Positions 32,210 to 41,482 of a DNA stretch of 64,000 nucleotides are shown in pieces. Where the stretch lies: positions 1-64,000 of the forward strand of contig NZ_WOFB01000015.1 in NCBI RefSeq assembly GCF_009733865.1, written 5' to 3'. The stretch comes from Oceanobacillus salinisoli. Its GTDB lineage: Bacteria > Bacillota > Bacilli > Bacillales > Amphibacillaceae. The first letter of the stretch is position 1. The number at the start of each line of letters is the position of its first letter. The translations under genes were made by a program, and so were the position numbers. Below the pieces are notes generated by a model, which saw nothing but the letters and a program-made list of their open reading frames with translations, searched no databases and was not told where the DNA came from.

Positions 32210-32935
32210 CTAGACCATTTTATTAAATTCTTTTTTCAGTCTCCTGATTATTTTCTTTTCTAAACGGGAAATATACGATTGTGAAATCCCTAACATATCG
32301 GCTACATCTTTTTGTGTTTTTTCTTCCTTACCGACTAAGCCAAATCTTAGTTCCATGATTTGTTTTTCTCTATCATTCAGTTTTGATAATGCCGCTTTCA
32401 GCAAACTTTTATCTACATCGGATTCTAGTCCTTTAGTTATTATATCATCATCCGTACCAAGGACATCTGAAAGTAATAATTCATTACCATCCCAGTCAAT
32501 ATTCAGTGGTTCATCAAAGGAAACCTCTGATTTGAGTTTGTTATTCCGACGCAAATACATTAAAATTTCATTTTCAATACATCTTGAAGCATATGTTGCT
32601 AATTTAATATTTTTCTCTGGATTAAATGTGTTTACTGCTTTAATTAAGCCAATTGTTCCTATACTTATTAAATCCTCAATATTAATTCCAGTGTTTTCAA
32701 ATTTACGAGCGATATAAACGACTAAGCGTAAATTTCGTTCAATTAATATTGACCGTGCCGTTTTATCACCTTTTGGCAGCAATACCAATAATTCCTGCTC
32801 TTCTTGTTTGGAAAGTGGTGGAGGAAGTGCTTCACTTCCTCCTATATAATATATTTCATCCGTTTTAAAACCTAGTCGAACGAGTAACTTATACCACTTT
32901 AAACGAAGACGTAATCGCAGTTTCCAAAATTTCAC
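32210..32935 (-). CDS. sigE: RNA polymerase sigma-E precursor (early mother cell)
   Basis: A 241-residue pro-sigma. The basic amphipathic N-terminus ([18 protein letters not shown]) is the membrane-bound pro-sequence; processing by SpoIIGA is expected near YYIGG (residues 29-33), by analogy with B. subtilis. Region 2 ([37 protein letters not shown]) and region 4 ([32 protein letters not shown]) are almost canonical. It lies 15 nt after spoIIGA and is cotranscribed with its protease. Confidence 0.97.
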   Translation of the reverse strand: MKFWKLRLRLRLKWYKLLVRLGFKTDEIYYIGGSEALPPPLSKQEEQELLVLLPKGDKTARSILIERNLRLVVYIARKFENTGINIEDLISIGTIGLIKAVNTFNPEKNIKLATYASRCIENEILMYLRRNNKLKSEVSFDEPLNIDWDGNELLLSDVLGTDDDIITKGLESDVDKSLLKAALSKLNDREKQIMELRFGLVGKEEKTQKDVADMLGISQSYISRLEKKIIRRLKKEFNKMV

Positions 32936-32950
32936 ATCTCATCTCTCCTT

Positions 32951-33871
32951 CTATGCTGAATGAATGGTAGCTAATTGAATAATTTGAGGATGAAGTAAGC
33001 AATGATAACTATTGTCCTTCGTAAGTCCTGCAAACTGAATCCCAATTAATAATTTACGACTTTTAATTTTTTCTTCACCGTAGTACACAATCAAATGTTC
33101 CGGACGAATAGCAAACAGGTACATATTACTACCCTGTACCCCTTGATAGGGAACAATCTGAATGCTCGTTTGCCATTCTTTCGGGATTTGTTCCATATCA
33201 AAATGATCATGAGCCCTTTTTAAACTTTGCCAGTCCTCTTCGGTAAACCACTGTTTAAGAAATGATTCATCACAAATAATGACCGGCTTTTTTGTTAGAG
33301 GATCCACTAGCTGATTACCGCTGTCTATGTAACCCGTAGTGGAAAAACTTTTATCCTTGATTTGGATTGTTACTGAATAAAGTTGATCATACCGGATTTT
33401 TTCCGATGCGTGCTTGTCCATACGGGCCTTGGTAAAATACCATACAAATGGAAATCCAATAATGACAAATAGCCAACTAACCGGATCTCCATATCCTTTA
33501 TTAAACGTCATCAAGCCGCCTGATGATACGGCAATTGGATTGGAAAAAAGAAAATGTAATCCTACGAGTCCACCTCCTATGGAAAATGTTGTGAAATAAA
33601 ACAATAAAAGTAGTTTTGAATACCGATAAATCGTTATAAAACCAAAAGAACATAATATAATAAAGAGAGAATATAAAATTTTACCAACTACCCCAGAAAA
33701 GATTGAATCCGGATAAAATACGGTAATCGGTACAATTAAGGAAGCAACAAATGCCCCTAAAATAATTCGGATCATTTTAGTACTATCTCTTGCTAATGCT
33801 TTTGTAAGCAATAAGAGCATAAAGTCCAAGCAAAAATTTAACGCCCAGACCGCATCCAGGTAGATGGTCAT
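32951..33871 (-). CDS. spoIIGA: Sigma-E processing aspartyl protease SpoIIGA
   Basis: Membrane protease at the sporulation septum that activates pro-sigma-E when triggered by forespore SpoIIR. The 306-residue protein has about five N-terminal membrane helices (residues 1-145) and a C-terminal retroviral-like aspartyl protease domain; the catalytic Asp lies at residue 183 in GYIDSGNQLVDP, the same number as in B. subtilis. It is first in the operon with sigE. The upstream region carries a Spo0A-type promoter. Confidence 0.95.
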   Translation of the reverse strand: MTIYLDAVWALNFCLDFMLLLLTKALARDSTKMIRIILGAFVASLIVPITVFYPDSIFSGVVGKILYSLFIILCSFGFITIYRYSKLLLLFYFTTFSIGGGLVGLHFLFSNPIAVSSGGLMTFNKGYGDPVSWLFVIIGFPFVWYFTKARMDKHASEKIRYDQLYSVTIQIKDKSFSTTGYIDSGNQLVDPLTKKPVIICDESFLKQWFTEEDWQSLKRAHDHFDMEQIPKEWQTSIQIVPYQGVQGSNMYLFAIRPEHLIVYYGEEKIKSRKLLIGIQFAGLTKDNSYHCLLHPQIIQLATIHSA

Positions 33872-33952
33872 CTCACTCTTCCTCTCTTAAAAGAGGACTT
33901 AACTCTTTTAAATTTAATATCTTATGTTCTAAATGGTTAGGATTTACTGAGA

Positions 33953-34094
33953 AGTATAACCAATCTCAGCAGCAAAGTCTGTCATTTCTTGTATGCAGAA
34001 ACAGGCTAATTTTAACTAGTTATTGAGGAGTTTGTCGGGAGGATTCTGATAGAGAGTATGAAAGTGCCAGTTTACAGGGTATCCATTTGTCGAA
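33953..34094 (-). promoter_or_regulatory. Candidate Spo0A-dependent spoIIG promoter
   Basis: ATGACA (33980-33985), a 21-bp spacer and TATACT (33953-33958) lie 82 bp upstream of spoIIGA. The B. subtilis spoIIG promoter is known for a similar over-long spacer. A degenerate Spo0A box TGTCGGG is at 34033-34039 (about -90) and an exact box TGTCGAA at 34088-34094 (about -145). Confidence 0.55.
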
Positions 34095-34256
34095 ACTTAT
34101 TTGAAGAAACTTAAAGTAGAAAGATACGTTACCTTTGTTTACCTAAGTGCGAAATCATCCTCTATGCGAGGAGATTTCATGTTGCCATTCCCGTGCAAAG
34201 CATGGTACATCCGAAGCTAGAGATTTTTATACCGGAATAAAGCATATCTTTATTAG

Positions 34257-34390
34257 TAGGTTTTCCCCCCTACTGATAGTTAGATGAACAAATAAGTAGT
34301 TTACTAGCTGTCCGACCCGACCCACTTATCCTTCTTGAAATATCCCGAATTCTTGAAGTGATGACCTTACAGCCAGTTAATTACGTGGTG
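34257..34390 (+). repeat. Two-copy repeat, copy 1
   Basis: In the 1.25-kb gap between spoIIGA and ftsZ. It shares with 37866-37985 the order: small dyad (CTACT..AGTAG), ACTAGCTG, CCCACTTATCCTTCTTGAAATATC, CGAATTCTT, and CAGCCAGTTAATTACGTGG. ACTAGCTG and CAGCCAGT form an imperfect outer stem. No coding sequence is seen. Confidence 0.6.
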
Positions 34391-34429
34391 TAAATTATAC
34401 AGTCAATAAAATTTACCATTTCCTAAATT

Positions 34430-34690
34430 GGTATAAACTCCTGGACTAATGAAAATTGCTATTGTGTTGCTCTCGCTTGCTCTAATGATAATGGCGGGCT
34501 TCATTCGCTCCGGCAGAATACTTACGGTTCGTGGGCACGTCCTCAGCCTCCTCGCGGAAAGATGCCGTGCTCAGGTCTGGAACGTGCTATTCCCACAGGA
34601 CAAGGACCACTTCGGCAGCAATACATCGCACGAAGAAAATCGATTTTTATTTTCGAGGAGTCTTCGTATTCTGCCTACGCTAGTACTGGT
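34430..34690 (-). repeat. Dispersed hairpin repeat, copy F
   Basis: A long copy with intact outer arms of a third sequence: GGCAGAATAC (34512-34521) and GTATTCTGCC (34666-34675). The interior has CTTACGGTTCGTGGGCACG, CCTCAGCCTCCTCGCGGAAA, GCTCAGGTCTGGAACGTGC, TATTCCCACAGGA and a CGAAGAAAATCG..ATTTTCGAGG hairpin. The left flank ATAAACTCCTG is shared with copies A and D. Confidence 0.8.
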
Positions 34691-34844
34691 TTTCTAATTA
34701 ATGTATAGCTATAACCTCTATAATAGTGACGTATGATAAGTTTCTTTTTACTTAAAGAGAGAGTACTCTAAAGAAATAAACTGCGCTCAGATTCAATCAA
34801 ACACCGGTTAGCAACACTCAAGTAGAATGGTGAATAGCACTAGA

Positions 34845-35065
34845 CCAGCGGAGAAAATACACGGAGACTCCTGCGGGAACAGTGACCAGAGTGAGACCCC
34901 TAAAGACGCGATAGTACGAGGAGGCTCACGGGTCGCCCTAAGGTGCGCATAGTGTATTTCCGTAGCGGTAGGTACAACACCAACTTAGCATCTAAAGTTA
35001 CTCCGGTGTTTATATTAAATGCGAAATAAAATTTTCCCGCAAAAAAGCAACAATATTGTATAATA
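34845..35065 (+). repeat. Dispersed hairpin repeat, copy G, with AT-rich tail
   Basis: Outer arms AAATACAC and GTGTATTT, inner arms GTGAG/CTCAC and GACC/GGTC, linkers GACTCCTGCGGGA, CGAGGAGGCT and CCCTAAGGTGCGC, then an AT-rich tail. It is oppositely oriented to copy F, the same arrangement as copies D and E. Confidence 0.8.
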
Positions 35066-35069
35066 CAGC

Positions 35070-35112
35070 CAAAAACAAAAAGCAAACGAGCGATATTTCT
35101 CACTCGTTTGCC
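35070..35112 (-). terminator. Terminator after ftsZ
   Basis: Minus-strand GCAAACGAG and CTCGTTTGC (arms at 35103-35111 and 35082-35090) followed by TTTTTGTTTTT, 9 bp after the ftsZ stop. Confidence 0.88.
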
Positions 35113-35120
35113 ATGTATCA

Positions 35121-36254
35121 TTATCTTCTATTTCGATTGCGGTTTCTTAAGAAAGTTGGTATATCCAGTTCATCATCTTCCTGCTGTCTGGGACGTTGGA
35201 CCTGTTCCCGTTGTTGTACAGGCTCCTCTTTTGCTGCTGCATGCTGATTATGATTAATGACTGGTCGCTGCTGTCTTGGTTTTGCTTCCTGTTTTTTATT
35301 TAGTTCATCAAAACCAGTTGCAATAACCGTTACGACAATTTCATCATTTAAATTCTCGTTAATAACAGATCCAAAAATAACATTCACTTCTTTATCTGCA
35401 GCAGACGTTACTAAATCAGCCGCTTCCTGAACTTCATATAGACTAAGATTCGTTCCACCAGTAATGTTCATTAATATACCATGGGCACCATCAATAGACG
35501 TTTCAAGTAAAGGAGAAGAAATAGCCTTCTTCGCTGCTTCTGTAGCACGTGTTTCCCCAGTAGCTATCCCTATCCCCATTAGTGCTGAGCCTTTATCATG
35601 CATAATCGTTTTAACATCAGCAAAGTCAACATTAATCAAGCCTGGTTTTGCAATCAAGTCGGAAATACCTTGAACACCTTGTCGTAACACATTATCAGCT
35701 TCACGGAAAGCTTCCAGCATTGGTGTATTCTTATCCACAATTTCAAGTAAGCGATCATTTGGAATAACAATTAACGTATCGACACTTTCCTTTAAAGCAT
35801 CAATACCAGAAATGGCTTGTGTAGAGCGTTTTCTGCCTTCAAAAGTGAAAGGTCTGGTAACTACACCAACAGTAAGTGCCCCTAAATCCTTTGCCACTTG
35901 AGCTATTACTGGAGCAGCACCGGTTCCGGTACCACCACCCATTCCTGCCGTTACAAATACCATATCAGCACCTTGTAAAACTTCTTCAATTTGCTCTTTA
36001 CTTTCTTCGGCTGCTTTCTTTCCAACTTCCGGATTTGCACCTGCACCCAGACCTCTTGTCAGCTTGCCGCCAATTTGAATTTTCAATTCCGCTTTTGATA
36101 GATTTAAAGCCTGTGCATCGGTATTTACTGCGATAAATTCAACACCTTCTACACCATGTTCAATCATTCGATTAACAGCGTTATTACCGCCGCCGCCAAC
36201 TCCAATGACTTTTATCGTTGCCAATTCATCCATATTTGTATCAAACTCTAACAT
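35121..36254 (-). CDS. ftsZ: Cell-division protein FtsZ
   Basis: Tubulin-like GTPase that forms the Z ring. The 377-residue protein has [13 protein letters not shown] near residue 18, the tubulin signature GGGTGTG at 106-112 and the T7-loop [12 protein letters not shown] Gln/Arg-rich linker leads to the C-terminal peptide [18 protein letters not shown], which binds FtsA, SepF and other partners. AGGAGG precedes the ATG. It lies 63 nt after ftsA and is terminated by a hairpin. Confidence 0.98.
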   Translation of the reverse strand: MLEFDTNMDELATIKVIGVGGGGNNAVNRMIEHGVEGVEFIAVNTDAQALNLSKAELKIQIGGKLTRGLGAGANPEVGKKAAEESKEQIEEVLQGADMVFVTAGMGGGTGTGAAPVIAQVAKDLGALTVGVVTRPFTFEGRKRSTQAISGIDALKESVDTLIVIPNDRLLEIVDKNTPMLEAFREADNVLRQGVQGISDLIAKPGLINVDFADVKTIMHDKGSALMGIGIATGETRATEAAKKAISSPLLETSIDGAHGILMNITGGTNLSLYEVQEAADLVTSAADKEVNVIFGSVINENLNDEIVVTVIATGFDELNKKQEAKPRQQRPVINHNQHAAAKEEPVQQREQVQRPRQQEDDELDIPTFLRNRNRNRR

Positions 36255-36317
36255 TTTTCGTTCCTCCTAATTTCTACGCAAATCACACGAGTTTTATAGA
36301 TTTAAGTATATAGTCGC

Positions 36318-37601
36318 CTAATCAAAGAACCATTTAAATAGATTGCCAACTTTCCCTGTCTCTTTCTTCTCTTTTCTTTTCGGCTCATCTGTGCTTTGCT
36401 GCTTGGGATTACGTTTAGGGGAAGGTTCACTAACTTCATTTCGGACTGCTGGATATAATTCTTTTCCTTGAATTTTTGCATTCCGATGAGCAAATTGCAG
36501 AACGCCAACTCCTGCAGTGAAATGAGGCTCTCTAACTCCAATGTAATCTGGAATAGCAATACGAACATTAGAGCGGAATAAATCTTGAGCCAGATCTAAT
36601 ACCCCAGGCATTGCCATTGTTCCTCCTGTTAGCACATATCCGCCGGGTAGTTCGTGATACCCCATCTTTCGAATTTCCCTCTCAGCAAAAGCATAGATCT
36701 CTTCCATTCTTGCTTCTATCATATCAGAAATTTCGAGCTGATTATACGTTTCTCTTTTATTACTTCCTATAATAGAAACCTCAAATGTTTCATCTTCCTG
36801 GGCATCATCATAAAAGGCGTGTCCATAATTTAATTTTACATCCTCGGCTTCTTCCGTGGTAGTACGTAAACCGATGGATATATCTTTTGTTATATTATTT
36901 CCACCTAAACTGACAACACTTGTCCCCTGCAAATGATCATTTTCAAAAACAGAGATAGTTGAACAGCCTCCCCCAACATCAATTAATGCAACACCCATGT
37001 TTTTTTCATCTGGAGATAAGGCTATCGTACCAGCAGCAAGTGGTTGAAGGCAAATATCTGCTACCTCCAAATTTGCACGTTCAACACATTTTAAAATATT
37101 ATGTAAAACCGTTTTCGAACATGTAATAATCGTTCCTTCCATTTCCAGCCGAACGCCAATCATTCCTCTTGGATCTGTTATTTCATCTAATCCATCGACA
37201 ATAAACTGTTTGGGAATAACGTCAATAATTTCACGTTCAGGTGGAATAGAAACCACTTGTGCCCCATCAAGCACTCTACTTATATCTTCATCACCAATTT
37301 CACGATTTTCACTTTGAACAGCGACCACCCCGTGACATGGCTGCAGACCAATATGATTCCCGTTTATTCCTACAACCACCCGCTCAATATGCATTCCAAC
37401 CATACGCTCGGCTTGTTCTACTGCATTTCTAATGGAATGTACGGTTTGATCAATGTCCACTACTGCACCTTTTTTCATTCCATTGGATTTTGCAGTACCT
37501 ACTCCAATGATGTTTAATGAATCATTTAATACTTCTCCAATGATTACTTTGATTTTTGATGTTCCTATATCAAGACTTACTAGTATTTCACTGTTATTCA
37601 A
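36318..37601 (-). CDS. ftsA: Cell-division protein FtsA
   Basis: Actin-like ATPase that tethers FtsZ to membrane. The 427-residue protein begins with the phosphate-1 motif LVSLDIGTSKIKVIIGE, has the 1C (SHS2) domain about residues 85-165 and GVALIDVGGGCSTISVFEN, and ends in a basic stretch plus the amphipathic helix KVGNLFKWFFD that inserts in membrane. It sits directly upstream of ftsZ. The 370 bp upstream hold no gene; ylxW/ylxX/sbp, present in B. subtilis, are not here. Confidence 0.97.
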   Translation of the reverse strand: MNNSEILVSLDIGTSKIKVIIGEVLNDSLNIIGVGTAKSNGMKKGAVVDIDQTVHSIRNAVEQAERMVGMHIERVVVGINGNHIGLQPCHGVVAVQSENREIGDEDISRVLDGAQVVSIPPEREIIDVIPKQFIVDGLDEITDPRGMIGVRLEMEGTIITCSKTVLHNILKCVERANLEVADICLQPLAAGTIALSPDEKNMGVALIDVGGGCSTISVFENDHLQGTSVVSLGGNNITKDISIGLRTTTEEAEDVKLNYGHAFYDDAQEDETFEVSIIGSNKRETYNQLEISDMIEARMEEIYAFAEREIRKMGYHELPGGYVLTGGTMAMPGVLDLAQDLFRSNVRIAIPDYIGVREPHFTAGVGVLQFAHRNAKIQGKELYPAVRNEVSEPSPKRNPKQQSTDEPKRKEKKETGKVGNLFKWFFD

Positions 37602-37865
37602 AGAAAGGCACCTCCAAATTCAAAACATCCATACATGATGGATTCAACAATCCGTTCATTATTTCCGGCAATTAACTAGTTTAATAAGAAAAGAAAATAT
37701 ATATAGGTATTTCCACAAAAAAAAGCGTATTCCTTTAATTTTTTCCGAAAAATCTTATCTCGTTTTTCTTTTTCCTGTAATCATATGCATTCGATTGACT
37801 TATCAATTATATGGGTTTCGATATCATTATTCTGATAAAGTGAATCTTCAATCAGTGTGAGATTC

Positions 37866-37985
37866 ATCCCTTCTGATTATTAGATAAACGAATCAGGATT
37901 TTACTGGCTGCGCGTCCCCCATATCATTCCTGAAGTATCTCGAATTCTTCTAGTTGAGGTCTTCAGCCAGTTAATCACGTGATAA
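37866..37985 (+). repeat. Two-copy repeat, copy 2, abutting divIB
   Basis: Second copy of the element at 34257-34390: TTCTGATT..GAATCAGG dyad, TACTGGCTG, CATTCCTGAAGTATC, CGAATTCTT and CAGCCAGTTAATCACGTG. TACTGGCTG and CAGCCAGTTA make the outer stem. Its right end provides the divIB stop codon and the last codons (SRD). It accounts for much of the 370-bp ftsA-divIB gap; the rest is AT-rich without visible features. Confidence 0.6.
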
Positions 37986-38777
37986 TTCTTCGGAAACGTC
38001 TTCTGACTCTCCACCCTCTGAAGAATTCGTTTCAAAGGATTCAAAATACACACCGACTCCAATATGTATAATACCTTCTGATCCCGGTTCCAATTGGGAA
38101 ACAATCGAAGGATACACTTCCATTCTACTGGCAAAGTTTCGAATCGTTCCATCTACCAAATAACCATCTCTCATATACAAAAGGATTTTATTTTGGTTTT
38201 CCTCTGTAGGTTTCCAATGAATTTCCGAGATAAGATTGGCTATATTTGCTGGTAACTTATTTAATTCCTGAGCTATCCGTTTTATAGGCTCATCCTCCGT
38301 AAAACCAATCAACATTGGAGAATTTCCATTATATGTAGCTTGTCCTGTTTCAAGTGTCACGCCATTAGCTAAGATTGGAAAAAAGTTCCTCTCTTGTTTT
38401 ATATAACCGACAACATTATGTTCCGTTATATCAATTGTCACTGTCCATGGAAGTTTTCGGTTCACTTCTGCACTGTCTACAATGGGATTACTCTGAATCT
38501 TACTTTCTATGGAATCAAAATCAATCATCCATATATTTGTATCGGCAATTAGTTGACTTAATTGAATAATTTCTTCTTCCGTTGTATGTACATTTCCATG
38601 AACAGTAATCGTTTTAATTTGGCTTAATGGTGATTGTAAATAAACGATAATTGAAATCAAGAAGAAAAAGATTGATAGATAAAAAATTAATCGACGATTT
38701 GCTTTTTTTTTGCGGGCTTGTTTTAATTTCGGAATGCGATCCTCAATTGAAACAATATTTTTGTCACTCATCTCCAT
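37971..38777 (-). CDS. divIB: Cell-division protein DivIB/FtsQ
   Basis: Bitopic septal protein that stabilises FtsL/DivIC and the septal synthase. The 268-residue protein has a basic cytoplasmic N-terminus (KQARKKKANRR), one membrane helix (about 29-48), a POTRA domain (about 52-120, ITVHGNVHTTEEEIIQLSQL) and a beta domain, then an acidic Ser/Glu-rich tail. ATGs at 38777 and 38771 both fit the AAAGGAAG site. The final residues SRD and the stop come from a dispersed repeat, so the tail may be newly acquired. Confidence 0.93.
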   Translation of the reverse strand: MEMSDKNIVSIEDRIPKLKQARKKKANRRLIFYLSIFFFLISIIVYLQSPLSQIKTITVHGNVHTTEEEIIQLSQLIADTNIWMIDFDSIESKIQSNPIVDSAEVNRKLPWTVTIDITEHNVVGYIKQERNFFPILANGVTLETGQATYNGNSPMLIGFTEDEPIKRIAQELNKLPANIANLISEIHWKPTEENQNKILLYMRDGYLVDGTIRNFASRMEVYPSIVSQLEPGSEGIIHIGVGVYFESFETNSSEGGESEDVSEELSRD

Positions 38778-38799
38778 TTCTTCCTTTTTAGAAAATTAA

Positions 38800-38832
38800 A
38801 AGAATAAACGGCATAAAATTATGCCGCTTTTA
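38800..38832 (-). terminator. Hairpin between spoVE and divIB
   Basis: Minus-strand GCGGCATAA and TTATGCCG form a short stem followed by TTTATTCTTTT. It may end or attenuate the dcw transcript before divIB, which would then rely partly on its own promoter. Confidence 0.6.
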
Positions 38833-38947
38833 TTCAGTTACATGAATTATATCATAAAATACAGGGAAACATATAGTGTACAACCATTAGTTTATCAAGT
38901 TTTTTCATAAAATGTATCTTCTAATATTTTCCACTCACAAATCGCCA

Positions 38948-40060
38948 CTATATTTTGGAATAAATGCTAATATTTAACAATATCCCAACCGAACATAGGG
39001 TTAAAGTTAACGAAGATCCCCCATAGCTGAGAAACGGAAGCGTTATCCCTGTAACAGGTATTAAGCCAATAACAACACTAATATTAATCATTGCCTGAAC
39101 AGCTAACATAGAGACAATCCCAAGTGCCAACAATCTTCCGAAAAGATCCGGTGCTTCCAACGAAACTTTTATTCCCCTCCATAGGAGAAGCAGAAATAAT
39201 ACAATAACAAATGTTCCCCCAATGAAACCTAATTCTTCTCCTATAATTGCGAATATAAAATCATTCTGTGGCTCAGGCAAATAAAAATACTTTTGAAGAC
39301 TATTCCCTAAACCTAAACCCATTAAACCTCCGGGACCAATCGCATATAACGATTGTATAATCTGAAATCCGTCCCCCAACGGATCTTCCCATGGATTCAA
39401 AAATGCAGTAATACGATTAATACGATAGGGCGCAGATGCAATTAAACCGACTAAACCGAGTACACCAAGTGCAGCTAGTCCAAAAAAATGCGACAGTCTT
39501 GCACCGGCAGCAAATATCATAATCATACAAGTAAGCACCAAAACCATACCAGTTCCTAAGTCAGGCTGCAGCATAATCAGACCAAAAGCTGTAAAAACCA
39601 GCAATAGACACGGTAAAAACCCCTGTCTGAAGGAAGTTATATACTTCTGACCTACAGCAAGCAAATTAGCCAAAAAGATAATAAGACCCAGTTTCATAAA
39701 TTCGGAAGGCTGAATACTGAATGCACCAACTCCTATCCAGCTTTGAGCACCACCGCGTACTAAACCAATCCCCGGAATTAGAACAAGAATTAACAAACTA
39801 AAACATACAATCAAAATTACTTTGGCATATTTTTTCCATGTATTGTACGGTATGAACATAAAGAAGAACATGGCAATTACCCCTACACCAGCAAATAGTA
39901 ATTGTCGCTTCAGATAGAAAAACCGATCACCAAACTTATACTCTGACCAAACATAAGACGAGCTGTAAACCATCACGACTCCGACAATCAGTAAAACTAT
40001 AATAATCCATAACAACATAAAATCAGGTTTACTTTGATCATCCAGACGTTTTTTAAACAA
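38948..40060 (-). CDS. spoVE: SEDS family peptidoglycan polymerase SpoVE/FtsW
   Basis: Polytopic lipid II polymerase of the SEDS family. The 370-residue protein has about ten membrane helices and family motifs GIGLVRGGAQSWIGVGAFSIQPSEFMKLGLIIFLA, LLQPDLGTGMVL and GITLPFLSYGGSSL. Position between murD and divIB is that of spoVE in B. subtilis, where it works with SpoVD in spore cortex synthesis. With no second SEDS gene visible, a vegetative FtsW role cannot be excluded. murG and murB, expected just downstream, are missing. Confidence 0.93.
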   Translation of the reverse strand: MFKKRLDDQSKPDFMLLWIIIVLLIVGVVMVYSSSYVWSEYKFGDRFFYLKRQLLFAGVGVIAMFFFMFIPYNTWKKYAKVILIVCFSLLILVLIPGIGLVRGGAQSWIGVGAFSIQPSEFMKLGLIIFLANLLAVGQKYITSFRQGFLPCLLLVFTAFGLIMLQPDLGTGMVLVLTCMIMIFAAGARLSHFFGLAALGVLGLVGLIASAPYRINRITAFLNPWEDPLGDGFQIIQSLYAIGPGGLMGLGLGNSLQKYFYLPEPQNDFIFAIIGEELGFIGGTFVIVLFLLLLWRGIKVSLEAPDLFGRLLALGIVSMLAVQAMINISVVIGLIPVTGITLPFLSYGGSSLTLTLCSVGILLNISIYSKI

Positions 40061-40132
40061 AAAAACACCCCTTTACCTAAAATGATAGACAGGGGCATTC
40101 AATATTCCTTTTATTTTTATTTATACAAGCCC

Positions 40133-41482
40133 CTACACTAGTTTATGCACGGCTTGTATAAACATGTCACCTCTTTCTTCAAACGTACGATACTGATCCC
40201 AGCTGGCACAGGCTGGTGAAAGTAATATAATATCTCCTTCATTTGAAAGCGAATATGCTTTTTCGACCGCATCTTCCACACGATTCGCCAATACAACTTC
40301 ATTAACTCCCGTATTCTCGGCTAACTGTTTCAGTTTTTCCTTCGTTTGCCCAAAAACAACCATTGCTTTGACATATGTTAAAAATGGAGCCAGCTCATCA
40401 AATCCATTTCCTCTATCCAATCCACCAGCAAGTAAAATCACCGGTTTATCAAAAGCAGATAACGCCTTTTGTGTTGCTAAAAGATTGGTTGCTTTGGAAT
40501 CATTGTAAAATAAACGTCCTAGTTTATGACCCACATATTGGAGTCTGTGTTTTACACCCTGGAATGACGTTAGTACGCTACGAATCCCCTCATTTGTTGC
40601 ACCATTTAATTTAGCGGCTGAGATGGCTGCTAATATATTTTCCAGGTTATGTTTCCCTACTAGGACAATTTCTTCACGGGAAATAACTTTCTCATCTTTA
40701 AAATAGACAAAGTCCTCGTCCATCCACGCACCCTGTTCCACTTTTTTGCTTATAGAGAATGGAACAAGCACCGCTTTTGCATTTTTTAATTCAGAAACAA
40801 TCACATCATCGTCTGCATTATAAACTAAGTAATCATCACTCGTTTGGTTTTTAAAAATATTGCATTTTGCTTGCTTATAGTTTGCGAAAGTCTTGTGATA
40901 ATCGAGATGTGCTTCGAAAATATTTAACAAAACAGCAATGTTCGGTCTGAATTTTTCAATGCCCTGAAGCTGAAAGGAGGACAATTCTAATACTAACGTT
41001 TCCTTTTCTGTAAGTGTTTGAGCGACCTCGGTAGCTACTATTCCGATATTGCCGGCTACCTTCACAGGCCGTTTACTTGCTTGAAGTATTTCTGTAATTA
41101 AGGTTGTCGTAGTTGTTTTTCCATTGGAACCAGTAATACCTATAATCGAATGACCAGCTAATTGATAAGCAATTTCTATTTCGGTAATAATAGGTATGTC
41201 GCGTTTCTTTGCCTCAACGATAATAGGATTATCATAAGAAATACCTGGATTTTTTACGACTAATTTGATGTCATCCAGAACAGAAAGTGGGTGTGATCCT
41301 ACAACCACCTCTGCTCCCATTTTACGTAAGTCAACCACAACCGAATCGTTTTCCTCTGTTTTCATATCATTTATACGTACTTGTATTCCATTATCGAGCA
41401 GTAGTTTTGCTGCTGCTGTACCACTCTTAGCCAGGCCAAGAACGAGCACATGTGAATATGGAAAATCCAATAGTTTTTTCAA
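40133..41482 (-). CDS. murD: UDP-MurNAc-L-alanine:D-glutamate ligase
   Basis: Adds D-glutamate to UDP-MurNAc-L-Ala. The 449-residue Mur ligase has an N-terminal nucleotide-binding domain ([18 protein letters not shown]), the ATP loop [15 protein letters not shown] (about 118-132), [14 protein letters not shown] and YNDSKATN in the C-terminal half. It overlaps mraY by 4 nt. Length and motifs are normal. Confidence 0.97.
   Translation of the reverse strand: MKKLLDFPYSHVLVLGLAKSGTAAAKLLLDNGIQVRINDMKTEENDSVVVDLRKMGAEVVVGSHPLSVLDDIKLVVKNPGISYDNPIIVEAKKRDIPIITEIEIAYQLAGHSIIGITGSNGKTTTTTLITEILQASKRPVKVAGNIGIVATEVAQTLTEKETLVLELSSFQLQGIEKFRPNIAVLLNIFEAHLDYHKTFANYKQAKCNIFKNQTSDDYLVYNADDDVIVSELKNAKAVLVPFSISKKVEQGAWMDEDFVYFKDEKVISREEIVLVGKHNLENILAAISAAKLNGATNEGIRSVLTSFQGVKHRLQYVGHKLGRLFYNDSKATNLLATQKALSAFDKPVILLAGGLDRGNGFDELAPFLTYVKAMVVFGQTKEKLKQLAENTGVNEVVLANRVEDAVEKAYSLSNEGDIILLSPACASWDQYRTFEERGDMFIQAVHKLV

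Noticed and set aside
34449-34697. 82-codon plus-strand frame in repeat copy F
   Set aside because: Entirely repeat-derived, with stops in the equivalent positions of other copies.
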